Counted from the first letter of the stretch, positions 45,116-54,156 are shown. The stretch: DNA of 64,000 nt from G963667145 sp963676515 [NCBI: Candidatus Cloacimonadota bacterium] (GCA_963676515.1 OY781061.1:62001-126000), one strand, 5' to 3'. A program made the numbers and translations. Notes: generated from the sequence alone by a model not told the origin.

Positions 45116-46962
45116 TTGATCTCTTTTTTCTCCAAAACTTTTTTAAGCTTTTCTAGTTGAGCATTTTGCTCAGAAATAGAGAGATTAAACTCTGCTAACT
45201 TTTTTTTATTTTGATAAATTTTCTTATCTGTCAAAAGCTGATAATCTCTTTCTAGCTTCTCTACTAAAAATCCCAGATCAGCCTCCAAATCAACTATCTC
45301 TTTTTCCAATATTTGCAATTTGTGAGGGTTTACTCTCTTGGTGCTTTTCTTGACAGCAGACGAAACTTTTTTCTTGGAATTTTTCCTATATTCAAACTCG
45401 CTATAATCACAATCTAGACGCTCGTTGATACTTCCATTTTCAAAAATCCAAAACTTAGAAGCTAACTTTTCCAAAAAATATTTATCGTGACAAACAAAAA
45501 GCAAACTTCCTTGGTAATCCAAAAGAGCTTTCTCCAAAGCCAAAATAGTTTTCAAATCTAGATGGTTTGTCGGCTCGTCCAAAATCAGCAGATTAGGATT
45601 TTGCAAAATCAACCGAGATAAATAAAGCCTTGATTTTTCTCCTCCACTTAGCAAAGCCACTTTCCGCTCTACAATCTCCCCCGTAAAGCCATAAGACGCT
45701 AAGTAAGACAATGGTTTCCCAATGGGCTCACCTGCCATAAGTGACCAAACCGCTTGCAACACAGTTTGCTGATCATCCAGCAAGAAATGATTCTGATCAA
45801 AATAGCCAATATTTAGCCGACTTCCGTGTTTCACGGTGCCGCCCATAGGCAATGAAATCCCACAAATAGTTGATAAAAAAGTCGATTTGCCACAACCATT
45901 TTTACCGATGAGGGCAACTTTATCTCCATAAGACAAAAGCAAATCTATCTTCTTCGCCAGCACCTTGTCTGCATATCCTACAGATAAGTCTTTGCATTCC
46001 AGCACTTTTTGCCCAGTTCGCTCCGACTTACCAAAATTTATGCGAAACTCCTTTTCTTGAGTAGGCGCAGACAATACTTCCATCTTCTCCAAAGATCGCA
46101 AACGAGAAGCAGCTTGTTTAGTCTTTTGCCCTGCCATATTACGAGCTATGAAATCTTTAGTCTTATCAATATGCTTTTTTTGCTGCGAAAACTCTTTTCC
46201 CTGTTTTTGGCAAAGAGCTATGAACTCTTTTTGAAAGTGGGCAAAATTACCGTGATAGACAGTAAGTTTCTTTTGGTGAAGATGCAGTAACTTAGAAGTT
46301 ACTTTGTCTAAAAAGCTCCTATTATGAGAAATCACTAAATAAGGTTTTTTTAAGGTTAGGAGGTACTTTTCCAGCCACGCTATCATCATAAAATCTAAGT
46401 GATTCGTTGGCTCGTCTAATAGAAGTAAATCGAACTTTGATAATAGCACCTTAGCTAACTGCAAACGAGCTACTTGCCCTCCACTGAGGTTGCTCAATAG
46501 CTTATCCCAACTATCAGGGAAAAAATTTAAATGGGTCAAAACAGATTTTATCTCCGATTGCACAGAGTAGCCACCCATCTGAGTAAACTTTTCCCGCAGA
46601 TCTGTCAATCTATGCAAAACGCTCTGGGAACTCGTAGCTTCTAAATTTTGAGATAATTTCTGGATATCTTTGTCTAAAGCAAAAACATCTTTTCGTGCCT
46701 CACAAACAAAATCCCACACCGTTTTTTGGAAATAATCAGATAAACTTTGCTCCAAGTGAGCTATTTTAAGACCTTTTTTTTTGCTGACTTCACCACCCAA
46801 AAGAGCATCTTCTTGCAAGAGAGCCGAAAAGAAAGAAGATTTACCGCAACCGTTGTCACCGATTACCCCAATCTTATCTCCGGTACTCACCATAAAAGAT
46901 ATCCCTGTAAAAAGCTCTTTCCCTGGATAACCAACTTTTAAGTTGCTGGCAGACAGTAACAT
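45097..46962 (-). CDS. ABC-F family ATPase (ribosome-associated, Uup/YdiF type)
   Basis: A soluble protein with two ABC ATPase domains and no membrane segments. The first has Walker A GDNGCGKSS and signature LSGGQVARLQLA, the second GKNGCGKST and LSGGEKSRLYLS, each followed by DEPTNHLD. The linker between them contains the arginine-rich helix AASRLRSLEKME. A C-terminal coiled coil (last 80 residues) is typical of Uup/YdiF. ABC-F proteins act on ribosomes. The frame is open to 47091, but that 43-residue extension lies over the end of the RicT-like gene; the ATG at 46962 begins one base after its stop and matches the family start. Confidence 0.92.
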   Translation of the reverse strand: MLLSASNLKVGYPGKELFTGISFMVSTGDKIGVIGDNGCGKSSFFSALLQEDALLGGEVSKKKGLKIAHLEQSLSDYFQKTVWDFVCEARKDVFALDKDIQKLSQNLEATSSQSVLHRLTDLREKFTQMGGYSVQSEIKSVLTHLNFFPDSWDKLLSNLSGGQVARLQLAKVLLSKFDLLLLDEPTNHLDFMMIAWLEKYLLTLKKPYLVISHNRSFLDKVTSKLLHLHQKKLTVYHGNFAHFQKEFIALCQKQGKEFSQQKKHIDKTKDFIARNMAGQKTKQAASRLRSLEKMEVLSAPTQEKEFRINFGKSERTGQKVLECKDLSVGYADKVLAKKIDLLLSYGDKVALIGKNGCGKSTFLSTICGISLPMGGTVKHGSRLNIGYFDQNHFLLDDQQTVLQAVWSLMAGEPIGKPLSYLASYGFTGEIVERKVALLSGGEKSRLYLSRLILQNPNLLILDEPTNHLDLKTILALEKALLDYQGSLLFVCHDKYFLEKLASKFWIFENGSINERLDCDYSEFEYRKNSKKKVSSAVKKSTKRVNPHKLQILEKEIVDLEADLGFLVEKLERDYQLLTDKKIYQNKKKLAEFNLSISEQNAQLEKLKKVLEKKEINYLELC

Positions 46963-46963
46963 C

Positions 46964-47749
46964 TTATTTTTTAACTTGGATCTCTCTGACCTTTTCCAAA
47001 TCCAGTTCCAAAGGTTTTTGCTCTTTTTTGGCTCCCTGTAAATGTACCTTTTGCTTAGAGATATCGTTGAAATTGACAAAATAAAGTTCACCCTTGTACC
47101 TCAGCTTTGAGCCAATCTTAGGATAATCTTGATAAGTCTCTTTTTCATAATCCAAACAGCAGAGTAACCTTCCACAAGGTCCCGATATTTGCGACAAGTT
47201 CCCAGAAAGGTTTTGCTGTTTGACCATTTTTACAGAGATCGGCTGAAACTTTTGCAGATGTTTGTGGCAACAATACGGTCGTCCACAAGATCCAACACCT
47301 CCCATATTTTTGGTTCTATCGCGAGAAGAAATCTGGATAAACTCAATCCTTTTGCCAAAAATAGTAGCTAGTTCTTTGGCAAACTCTCGGAAATCTACTC
47401 TACCCTCGGATGTGAACAAAAAAAGCAATTTTTTACCATCGAACTGTTGCACCCCATAAAAAAGGTTCATCTCGATAGAATGATTGGTAATCGTCTTGTT
47501 GTAAATCTCTTCTGCTTTTTTCTCCTCTTCTTTTAGCGAATGCAATTTCGCTATATCTTTACCACTAGCTACTCGCAATATTTTCTTGTACTCCTCAGCA
47601 ACTTTTGCCTCTTCGCCAAGAACTACTACCGTAGCAATATCATACCCATACTCCAAGTTCACTATCACCCTTTGCAATGGAGAGATAGCAAAATCAGGGT
47701 CATGATACAGTTGCTCTCTTCCTGTTCTAAATTTAACTCTAACTGACAT
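46964..47749 (-). CDS. PSP1-domain protein, RicT/YaaT-like
   Basis: A 261-residue cytoplasmic protein of the PSP1/YaaT family, whose B. subtilis member RicT belongs to the Fe-S RicAFT complex that affects RNase Y and development. The cysteine clusters CGRPYCC and CGRLLCCLDYE and the segment SSRDRTKNMGGVGSCG are diagnostic. An N-terminal short beta-rich part and a central PSP1 domain (about 60-150) are present. The stop is one base before the ABC-F ATG, and the start overlaps the GlmU-like gene, so translation is probably coupled. Confidence 0.9.
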   Translation of the reverse strand: MSVRVKFRTGREQLYHDPDFAISPLQRVIVNLEYGYDIATVVVLGEEAKVAEEYKKILRVASGKDIAKLHSLKEEEKKAEEIYNKTITNHSIEMNLFYGVQQFDGKKLLFLFTSEGRVDFREFAKELATIFGKRIEFIQISSRDRTKNMGGVGSCGRPYCCHKHLQKFQPISVKMVKQQNLSGNLSQISGPCGRLLCCLDYEKETYQDYPKIGSKLRYKGELYFVNFNDISKQKVHLQGAKKEQKPLELDLEKVREIQVKK

Positions 47750-48929
47750 AATTATTTAACTCTTTATTAAAAATTTCTTTGATTATTTTTTCTTCTTCTG
47801 GGGAAATGTTCAATCCTCTTCGTGCTTTTATCACTTGTAATGTCTGTAAAAACTTAGGTAACTCGTAAAGTTGCTCATTAAGGACTTTACCAAACCTAAA
47901 ATTGCCCACTTTGCCATCTATTATTTCCGCTCCATAGAGCGAGCAACCCACACCAATGTAAGCTCCTGTGTTAATAAGAGATCCAATGCCCAACCTTGTG
48001 TAATCTCCTATCACGCAACCCAAAAATTGCCGACCAGTGTCTATTTTCTCGTCACCATCTGAAAAACTTTTCACCGCAGAGTAGTTGTTTTTGAGATCTG
48101 AGCAAGTAGTTCCTGCTCCCAAATTTACCCAAGAACCGATGTAACTCTCGCCTATAAAACCATAGTGCTGCTTGTTAGAAAAATCGTCAATTATGGCTCC
48201 ATCCACCTCTCCACCAACTTTGCAGACCCTGCCTATACTTGTTCCGTTCTTAAGGTGTGCAAAAGGTTTAATCGTAGAGCCACTACCCACAAAACACGGT
48301 CCTTGTATAAAGGCATTACTGCCTATTTGTACCCCATCTTCGAGCACTATAGCTCCGTCTCTTGCATCCAGTATCGCTCCCACATCCAGTTGTACATCTC
48401 GTCCAAGCCGTACGCTATAAGGGTTAAGCAAAGTTGTAAACTGAGATGGCACACTAAAGCCATCCTTGTCGCTGTAAAATTCTTTAAAATCTTCGTCGAT
48501 TTGTTTGCCGTTGTCTGCCACCAGCTCCCACCAGTGTCTATAGAGAGCTTCCTTACAAATTTGTGGCTTCCCTGACAATTTCTGCTCTGAAAAAATAAAA
48601 CTCTTAGCTACTTTTAGATGAAAAGCCACAACCCGCTGACTATCCTCTTCAAGTAACATCACTCCTATTGGCAAAGTTTGAACCTTTTCCAGCAACTCTT
48701 TGTTTGGCAACAAAGCTGCATTTACACACAACCATTGCCCACTAGACAGTTGTAACCTATCTACAGGCACAGAGCAAAAACCTTCTTCACTATCAGCAAA
48801 AGCTCTCCCGATTCTTTGCGCTTGAGTGAAACATCCCTTACGCAAAGTTCCTACGGCTCTTACACTAGAAAAAGGAGCTAAAGCAGAGGTAGATTCGCTG
48901 TCGTCAAAAATAACTAGTCTAGGTTTCAT
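47739..48929 (-). CDS. GlmU-like sugar nucleotidyltransferase/acetyltransferase
   Basis: A 396-residue protein matching the alternative GlmU-type family common in Bacteroidetes-related phyla. A degenerate N-terminal nucleotidyltransferase-like domain (LVIFDDSES; about 1-130) is followed by a left-handed beta helix of hexapeptide repeats (about 170-350). The block YGFIGESYIGSWVNLGAGT corresponds to the acetyl-CoA region of GlmU. It may make UDP-GlcNAc for MurA and LPS; the substrate is not provable from sequence. The start overlaps the end of the SpoVG-like gene by 11 bases. Confidence 0.85.
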   Translation of the reverse strand: MKPRLVIFDDSESTSALAPFSSVRAVGTLRKGCFTQAQRIGRAFADSEEGFCSVPVDRLQLSSGQWLCVNAALLPNKELLEKVQTLPIGVMLLEEDSQRVVAFHLKVAKSFIFSEQKLSGKPQICKEALYRHWWELVADNGKQIDEDFKEFYSDKDGFSVPSQFTTLLNPYSVRLGRDVQLDVGAILDARDGAIVLEDGVQIGSNAFIQGPCFVGSGSTIKPFAHLKNGTSIGRVCKVGGEVDGAIIDDFSNKQHYGFIGESYIGSWVNLGAGTTCSDLKNNYSAVKSFSDGDEKIDTGRQFLGCVIGDYTRLGIGSLINTGAYIGVGCSLYGAEIIDGKVGNFRFGKVLNEQLYELPKFLQTLQVIKARRGLNISPEEEKIIKEIFNKELNNYVS

Positions 48930-49206
48930 AAACTAAAACTTTTTTGTTTTTTTCTCTCCAAACTTTATGTTCTTGCAATATTTCCATCTTAAATAAAGTC
49001 TTCTTATCTTCGTCGCGGAATGTCAAGATGTCCATCCAATGCATTCTGGCATCTTTGCCTTTGAAAGATTTTTGAGGAAACTCTACCAGAATTTCACCAT
49101 CTTTTCGCAGGATAGAAACCTCATTTAAATACACCCCTTCACACAATTCTATGATGGCTCTGGAATCCACTACTCCACGGGACACATCTTTAAATACTAT
49201 TTTCAT
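48919..49206 (-). CDS. Small SpoVG-like protein
   Basis: A 95-residue acidic-basic mixed protein with no membrane segment. The stretch LNEVSILRKDGEILVEFP followed by the helix/strand HWMDILTF resembles the SpoVG fold, a small RNA/DNA-binding regulator, in order and spacing, but key SpoVG residues are not identical. The call is tentative. It sits between nif3 and the glmU-like gene, overlapping both, so it is certainly part of that operon. Confidence 0.6.
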   Translation of the reverse strand: MKIVFKDVSRGVVDSRAIIELCEGVYLNEVSILRKDGEILVEFPQKSFKGKDARMHWMDILTFRDEDKKTLFKMEILQEHKVWREKNKKVLVYET

Positions 49207-49937
49207 ATTACCTCTAATTTTTCTATCTTGTGCTTTTGAGGCACAAAAGTTTCTATATTTAGCTTATTTAATAACTTTTGCAAAATATCTAGTGCCACTC
49301 TCTCACTCCAGTAATGTCCAACATCCAAAAGCGAAACTTGGCTTTCCAAAATCTGGTGATATTTAAAATCGGACGAAACCAAAATGTCCGCCTTACCTTG
49401 CAACATCGGAAGCAGCGAACTTCCATTACCACCACACACAGCCACCTCTTGCACATTTTCTTGCAGAGGATATACTTGAGCGTACGGAGCGCCCAACTTC
49501 TCCTTACTTCTTCTGGCAAACTCCATAAGCGGTTGCTTCGGCACGCTCCCTAGCAAACCTATCGGCTCATCTGCACTGATCGGACGAAGATCTTTCAGCC
49601 CCAGCAATTTAGCTAAAGCGTAGTTGACCCCTTTAGGAGCGATGTCCAAATTGGTATGAGCACAAACGACACCTACCTTATGCTCTGCAAGATTCAAAAT
49701 AAAATCGTCACAAAAAGAGCTCTGTGGAGTAATGAACAGCGGATGATGAGATAAGATTAAATTCGCTCCTACCTCCAGAGCTAACTTCAGAGCCAGCTCG
49801 TCCACATCCATACACACCACCGCCTTGCTAATCTTCTGATCACAGCGACCTAACAAAAGCCCTACATTGTCCCATTGCAGTGCCGATTGCCACGGAGCAA
49901 ACTTATCTATCTCGCTTAGAATTTTATCTATTCTCAT
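49203..49937 (-). CDS. Nif3-like dinuclear metal centre protein (GTP cyclohydrolase I type 2 family)
   Basis: A short-form member (244 residues) of the widespread Nif3/YbgI family, which forms toroidal hexamers with two metal ions per subunit. Metal ligands are visible in LSHHPLF, AHTNLD and the C-terminal LLDVGHYWSE. The N-terminal FAPWQSALQWDNVGLLLG is typical. The long PII-like insertion of some homologues is absent. The ATG at 49937 is preferred; a TTG at 49946 is the alternative and has AAGAG nearer. The physiological role of the family is unsettled. Confidence 0.92.
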   Translation of the reverse strand: MRIDKILSEIDKFAPWQSALQWDNVGLLLGRCDQKISKAVVCMDVDELALKLALEVGANLILSHHPLFITPQSSFCDDFILNLAEHKVGVVCAHTNLDIAPKGVNYALAKLLGLKDLRPISADEPIGLLGSVPKQPLMEFARRSKEKLGAPYAQVYPLQENVQEVAVCGGNGSSLLPMLQGKADILVSSDFKYHQILESQVSLLDVGHYWSERVALDILQKLLNKLNIETFVPQKHKIEKLEVI

Positions 49938-50008
49938 TTGGTGCAAAAAATCTCTTAATCTCTTTTAGTCAATGATTTCCCCTAGCTAAATCGTTTTACC
50001 AACAATTG

Positions 50009-51181
50009 CTAGAGAGGATAAAAGTTTTGCAGCGATTTTGCTGGTAAAATCTTCTCACCTATAGGAATTTCTACCAAGCCATCTACACCATACAGAGCTT
50101 GCAGATGACCAGAATTGACAAAATCAGACATCACAATCTTACCTTCTACAATTTTGCACGGGCGGAACTCTTGTCGATCCAAATCTTTTTTACGCACAAA
50201 CTCTGCCTGCATCGGTAAAAGAAAAGATTTTGCTTGTGGCTCTAAATGCAACATTCGCCTTATCAATCTTGCTACAAAAAGGTTGAAAACTACAAAACTA
50301 GACACAGGATTGCCAGGCAAAGCAAAATAAGGTACATCCTGCACGGTGGAAAAAAAAGTCGGTTTTCCAGGTTTGAACTTTATCTTTTTGAACATGAACT
50401 TCGCCGACAAACTTTGCAATGCTTTGGGAATGAAATCATAATCCCCCATAGAAGCACCTCCAGAGGAGATGACCAGATCGCAATCTAGCAAAGCACTGGA
50501 AATAGCAGCGATAGTGTCTTCCAAAGTGTCTGCCACCACCTTGTACTCCCGAGGCTCGCCTCCTAAAGCTCGCACTTGAGACGCTAACATCGGACTATTG
50601 CTATCAAGCTTCTTCCCAGCTTTCAAATCAGACTCTTTGTCTACCAGCTCATCCCCAGTCACCAAAATCCCCACTCTCGGTCTACAATAAACACTCACCT
50701 TTTTTTTGCCAGTAGAAGCTAAAATCGCCACATCTTGAGGGGCTAATAGCTTGCTCTTTTGTAAAATTTTCGTCCCTTTTAATAAATACTCACCTTGGTA
50801 ACAGATGTTGTTTCCGACTTCGCCCGATATCTTCAGCTTGCCGTCTATCACTTTTGCATCCTCCACCATCACTAATTTATCAAACTCTTTGGGGACAACA
50901 GCTCCCGTCATAATTTTGATACATTCCCCTTGTGCATATCTCTTGCACAAATTTTCGCCAGCTCTTTGCACAGCCACTACTTTCGGACAAATATCTGTGC
51001 CCTTATAAGCGTAACCATCTTTGAGAGCTTTATCAAAAGCGGGATCGTCAAAAGCTGAGAAAACATCTTCAGCTAACACTCTACCCAAAGAATCTCTTAG
51101 AGGCACCTCTTCTTTTTGAGCTTCTCTCAGCGGACAGCTATCGATCAAGTTCCAAGCTTTCCTAGTTTCTACAAAGTTCAT
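50009..51181 (-). CDS. moeA: Molybdopterin molybdenumtransferase MoeA
   Basis: Inserts molybdate into adenylylated molybdopterin, the last step of Moco synthesis. Conserved blocks are PAFDKALKDGYAYKG, the GAVVPK motif, VGILVTGDELV, SSGGASMGDYD and FALPGNPVSSFVVF. At 390 residues from the ATG at 51181 it is of normal length. That ATG has GGAG seven bases upstream, whereas the TTG at 51217 would add 12 residues outside the family start. It is divergent from modEABC, so molybdate uptake and use are encoded together. Confidence 0.95.
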   Translation of the reverse strand: MNFVETRKAWNLIDSCPLREAQKEEVPLRDSLGRVLAEDVFSAFDDPAFDKALKDGYAYKGTDICPKVVAVQRAGENLCKRYAQGECIKIMTGAVVPKEFDKLVMVEDAKVIDGKLKISGEVGNNICYQGEYLLKGTKILQKSKLLAPQDVAILASTGKKKVSVYCRPRVGILVTGDELVDKESDLKAGKKLDSNSPMLASQVRALGGEPREYKVVADTLEDTIAAISSALLDCDLVISSGGASMGDYDFIPKALQSLSAKFMFKKIKFKPGKPTFFSTVQDVPYFALPGNPVSSFVVFNLFVARLIRRMLHLEPQAKSFLLPMQAEFVRKKDLDRQEFRPCKIVEGKIVMSDFVNSGHLQALYGVDGLVEIPIGEKILPAKSLQNFYPL

Positions 51182-51269
51182 CTCTTTACTCCAATAAAAT
51201 TTTTTCTTTAAACCCAACGCAGTAAGTTATCTGAAATTTGCCAAGTAGAAAATAAATCTAAAAAAAGAG

Positions 51270-51307
51270 TTGACCTATTCTCGATATTTTTATGCAAATA
51301 CTTCGAG
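51270..51307 (+). promoter_or_regulatory. Candidate modE promoter with ModE-operator-like inverted repeat
   Basis: TTGACC at 51270-51275 is a good -35, though the -10 is unclear. Immediately downstream an imperfect palindrome runs from 51280 to 51307: CTCGA at 51280-51284 pairs with TCGAG at 51303-51307, with T-rich and A-rich arms inside (9 of 14 positions match the mirror). It ends just before the modE ATG and overlaps its GAGG ribosome-binding site. The general form (T-rich half, short gap, A-rich half) is like ModE operators, but the sequence is not the E. coli consensus. Confidence 0.35.
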
Positions 51308-51313
51308 GTTTTT

Positions 51314-51682
51314 ATGGAAATTAAACAAGGCATTCAGATTAAAATAGCTCTCTTAGACCCAGAAAGTAAACCGTTTATGGGAATAGGAATAGTTTGGCTG
51401 ATGAAAGCGGTAACAATACATAAATCGCTAAAAAAAGCTGCCGAGAGCATGCACCTTTCTTACTCCAAAGCTAACAAAATGGTGCGAAGAGTGGAGTCTG
51501 TAACTGGGGAAAAATTCCTAGAATCTCATAAAGGTGGAATAGAGCGAGGTGGCAGTATCATTACCCCTTTTGCCCAAAAATATATCTCCGCTTACGAAAA
51601 GATGAGCAAAGATTTGAAAGAAAATTCGCAAAAATATTTTTACCAATTTAAAGAAAAAATAGATGGAATCAACAAAAAATAG
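51314..51682 (+). CDS. modE: ModE-like winged-helix regulator, single-domain
   Basis: A 122-residue LysR-type winged-helix protein like the N-terminal domain of ModE (SLKKAAESMHLSYSKANKMVRRVE, then the GG wing). Full-length ModE also carries two MOP domains that bind molybdate; they are missing here, as in several single-domain ModE proteins of other bacteria. Its position directly ahead of modABC supports a role as their regulator. GAGG lies five bases before the ATG and is covered by the candidate operator, so autorepression is plausible. How it would sense molybdate is unknown. Confidence 0.85.
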   Translation: MEIKQGIQIKIALLDPESKPFMGIGIVWLMKAVTIHKSLKKAAESMHLSYSKANKMVRRVESVTGEKFLESHKGGIERGGSIITPFAQKYISAYEKMSKDLKENSQKYFYQFKEKIDGINKK

Positions 51683-51696
51683 ATAAAGGAAATAGG

Positions 51697-52425
51697 ATGA
51701 AAAAGATCATTATCTTAGCTTTGCTACTCGCAATCTGCAGTTGCAATACAAAAACTCAAAGAATCAAAATCTCCAGTGCTGCTAGCCTAACAGATGTTTT
51801 GACGAGTCTTAGCAAAGAGTACACAAAAGAAAACGGTGCTCAATTCCAGCTAAATTTTGCTTCCAGCTCCGTATGTGCCAAGCAAATTGAGAAAGGTTTG
51901 CAAGCAGATGTTTTTATCAGTGCCAATCCCAAATGGAGCGAATACCTAATCCAAAAAAAAGTAGTGAAGTCAAAAAACTCTAAAGTATTGCTCCACAACT
52001 CTTTGGTGGTCATCGTGCCATCCGACTCCAAACTTATCATCAAAAATTTAAAAGATCTCACGCTCTGCAATAAAATCGCCACGGGAGATGTTTCTCATGT
52101 CCCTGCTGGTATTTATGCCAAAAAAACTTTGCAAAATGTAAATCTTTTTGCTGAGTTACAAACGAAAATCACTGGGGCTGTAGATGTGCGAGCCGCGATG
52201 AGTATGGTGGAATCTGGCAGTACAGACTGCGGGATCGTTTACAAAACAGACGCTTTAGTAGGCAAAAATATCAAAATAGCTTACGAAATTCCTGCTGAAT
52301 ATACCCCTGAGATAACCTACACCATTTGCTTATTAAACCCCACTGAACAAGATTTTTTTGATTTTTTGACCAGCGAGAAAGCTAAATCTATCTACACTAA
52401 ATTCGGCTTTACACCCGCCTACTAA
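51697..52425 (+). CDS. modA: Molybdate-binding lipoprotein ModA
   Basis: The periplasmic substrate-binding component of the molybdate importer. A lipoprotein signal (MKKIIILALLLAICSC, probable lipidated Cys16) is followed by the ModA fold. Family blocks are SSAASLTDVL, ASSSVCAKQIEKG, ADVFISANPKW, GDVSHVPAGIYAKK and DVRAAMSMVESG, which together form the oxyanion pocket. The 242-residue length is normal. Tungstate binding is equally possible from sequence. It follows modE after 14 bases. Confidence 0.95.
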   Translation: MKKIIILALLLAICSCNTKTQRIKISSAASLTDVLTSLSKEYTKENGAQFQLNFASSSVCAKQIEKGLQADVFISANPKWSEYLIQKKVVKSKNSKVLLHNSLVVIVPSDSKLIIKNLKDLTLCNKIATGDVSHVPAGIYAKKTLQNVNLFAELQTKITGAVDVRAAMSMVESGSTDCGIVYKTDALVGKNIKIAYEIPAEYTPEITYTICLLNPTEQDFFDFLTSEKAKSIYTKFGFTPAY

Positions 52426-52433
52426 AATAGCAA

Positions 52434-53108
52434 ATGACATCCATAGAATTTTTCGCAATAAAGTTTTCGATCTTGGTGGCAAGCTTGGCTACAGTCATAA
52501 ATCTACCTTTCGTACTGCTAACTGCCCACTTTTTGACTAGATGCAAATTTAAAGGCAAAATGCTTTTCGAGGCAATACTCATCTTCCCTTTAGTACTTCC
52601 TCCGCTAGTTACTGGCTATATTTTACTTTTCATCTTTAGTCAAAACTCTCTCATCGGTAGCTTCTTGGGTCGCTTCGGCATCAGCTTCACTTTCAATCTA
52701 CCAGCCGCTGTGTTGGCTTCGTGCGTCGTAAGCTTCCCTTTAATGCTTCGTCCTGTAAGATTGGCGATGTCTTCCATAGATAAAGGCTACCTAAATATTA
52801 GCAGAAGTCTAGGACAAAATAGCTTTCATACTTTCTGCAAAGTTATCTTGCCAATGTCCAAATCAGGCATAATTTCAGGAGCTGTGCTCTGTTTTGCTCG
52901 CAGCATCGGAGAGTTCGGAGCTACTATAATGCTGGCAGGCAACATTCCTTACAAAACTACGACGATTTCTATGGCTATCTTCAGCTTTTTCAACTCAGTA
53001 GATGGAGAATTTGCCTGCTTCAGGCTGGTAATTATCTCTATTTTAATCTCTCTTGTCGCCCTTTTGATAAGTGAATATTACCAGAAAAAGGGGCTAAAAA
53101 ATGCTTGA
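52434..53108 (+). CDS. modB: Molybdate ABC transporter permease ModB
   Basis: The inner-membrane permease of the molybdate importer, 224 residues with five or six membrane segments. The conserved EAA-loop region, LARSIGEFGATIMLAGN-like (here FARSIGEFGATIMLAGN), is intact and contacts ModC. It is translated eight bases after modA and overlaps modC by eight bases, consistent with equal synthesis of both subunits. Confidence 0.95.
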   Translation: MTSIEFFAIKFSILVASLATVINLPFVLLTAHFLTRCKFKGKMLFEAILIFPLVLPPLVTGYILLFIFSQNSLIGSFLGRFGISFTFNLPAAVLASCVVSFPLMLRPVRLAMSSIDKGYLNISRSLGQNSFHTFCKVILPMSKSGIISGAVLCFARSIGEFGATIMLAGNIPYKTTTISMAIFSFFNSVDGEFACFRLVIISILISLVALLISEYYQKKGLKNA

Positions 53109-54156
53109 AATTCAAATTAAAAAAAAACTCGCTAACTTCCAGCTTGATTTAGAATTAAAAGTAGGTAGCGAATTTACAGTTTTACTGGGAGAGTCTGGAA
53201 ACGGCAAATCCTTAACCCTTTCGGCTATCGCTGGATTTTTGCGACCAGATAAAGGGTACATCAAGCTAGACGGAAAATATTTGCATAGCCAAGCACAAAG
53301 AATATCTTTACCCCCAGAAAAACGCCACATCGGCTATGTAATGCAAGACTCTTACCTTTTCCCCCATCTGACTGTCAAAAAAAATTTGCTCTTCGGAGTC
53401 AAACAACTAGACGAGCATCTGCTGGAGTCTTTGCTAAAACTACTAGACTTGCGTCCACTACTCAACCGTGGCACCTGCAATCTTTCTGGTGGCGAAAAGC
53501 AACGAGTGTCCATCGCTAGAGCTTTATTGACCAAACCCAAACTGCTCCTCATGGACGAGCCTATCTCCGCTATCGACCCCAAACAGAAAGATAAAATTTT
53601 GATTTACCTAAAGAAAATCCACGCCGCAATCAAAATTCCTATCCTCTATGTTACTCACAGTATCAGTGAAGCCGAATTTTTGGCGGAAAAGATCGCGATT
53701 ATCAAAAATGGCAAAATTATAAAATGCGATAGCAAAGCAAATATCACCTCATCTGACAACATCTTCAAACTAGGAAAAACTTTTATCAATTTTTTGAAAG
53801 GAACTTTTTGTTCCCAAGACCCTCAAAAAGGGTTTAGCGTAGTCGAAGTTGCAAACAAAAAGATTCACATCCCCTATTTACCCGCTAAGATTGGCGAACA
53901 AATCTACCTCAGCTTGCCTGCAGACCAGATTTTGCTCAGCAAAAGCAATCTCAAAGATATCGGCTCGATAAATGTTTTTCAAGCAAAAGTAAAGAGGTTT
54001 ATCCGCAAATCAAAGACAAAGAAAATCTTTCTGCTCGATTGTGGGTTCGATATCGCCGTGGAACTACCTCAAGACGACCTCAACGACATCAGCCACATCA
54101 GCATCGGAGACAATGTCAAAATCGTCTTTCGCCGAGAAGCTATAGAAATTTTTTAA
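53101..54156 (+). CDS. modC: Molybdate ABC transporter ATPase ModC
   Basis: The ATP-hydrolysing subunit of the molybdate importer. Walker A GESGNGKS, signature LSGGEKQRVSIARAL, Walker B LLLMDEP and the H-loop VTHS are intact. The C-terminal part (about 285-351; INVFQAKVKRFI...) is a MOP/TOBE domain that can bind molybdate and may provide trans-inhibition, relevant because the local ModE lacks MOP domains. Length 351 is normal. Its last 17 bases overlap the convergent M48 peptidase gene. Confidence 0.95.
   Translation: MLEIQIKKKLANFQLDLELKVGSEFTVLLGESGNGKSLTLSAIAGFLRPDKGYIKLDGKYLHSQAQRISLPPEKRHIGYVMQDSYLFPHLTVKKNLLFGVKQLDEHLLESLLKLLDLRPLLNRGTCNLSGGEKQRVSIARALLTKPKLLLMDEPISAIDPKQKDKILIYLKKIHAAIKIPILYVTHSISEAEFLAEKIAIIKNGKIIKCDSKANITSSDNIFKLGKTFINFLKGTFCSQDPQKGFSVVEVANKKIHIPYLPAKIGEQIYLSLPADQILLSKSNLKDIGSINVFQAKVKRFIRKSKTKKIFLLDCGFDIAVELPQDDLNDISHISIGDNVKIVFRREAIEIF

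Noticed and set aside
46963-47091. N-terminal 43-residue extension of the ABC-F protein
   Set aside because: It is the other reading frame of the end of the RicT-like gene; the ATG at 46962 matches the family start.
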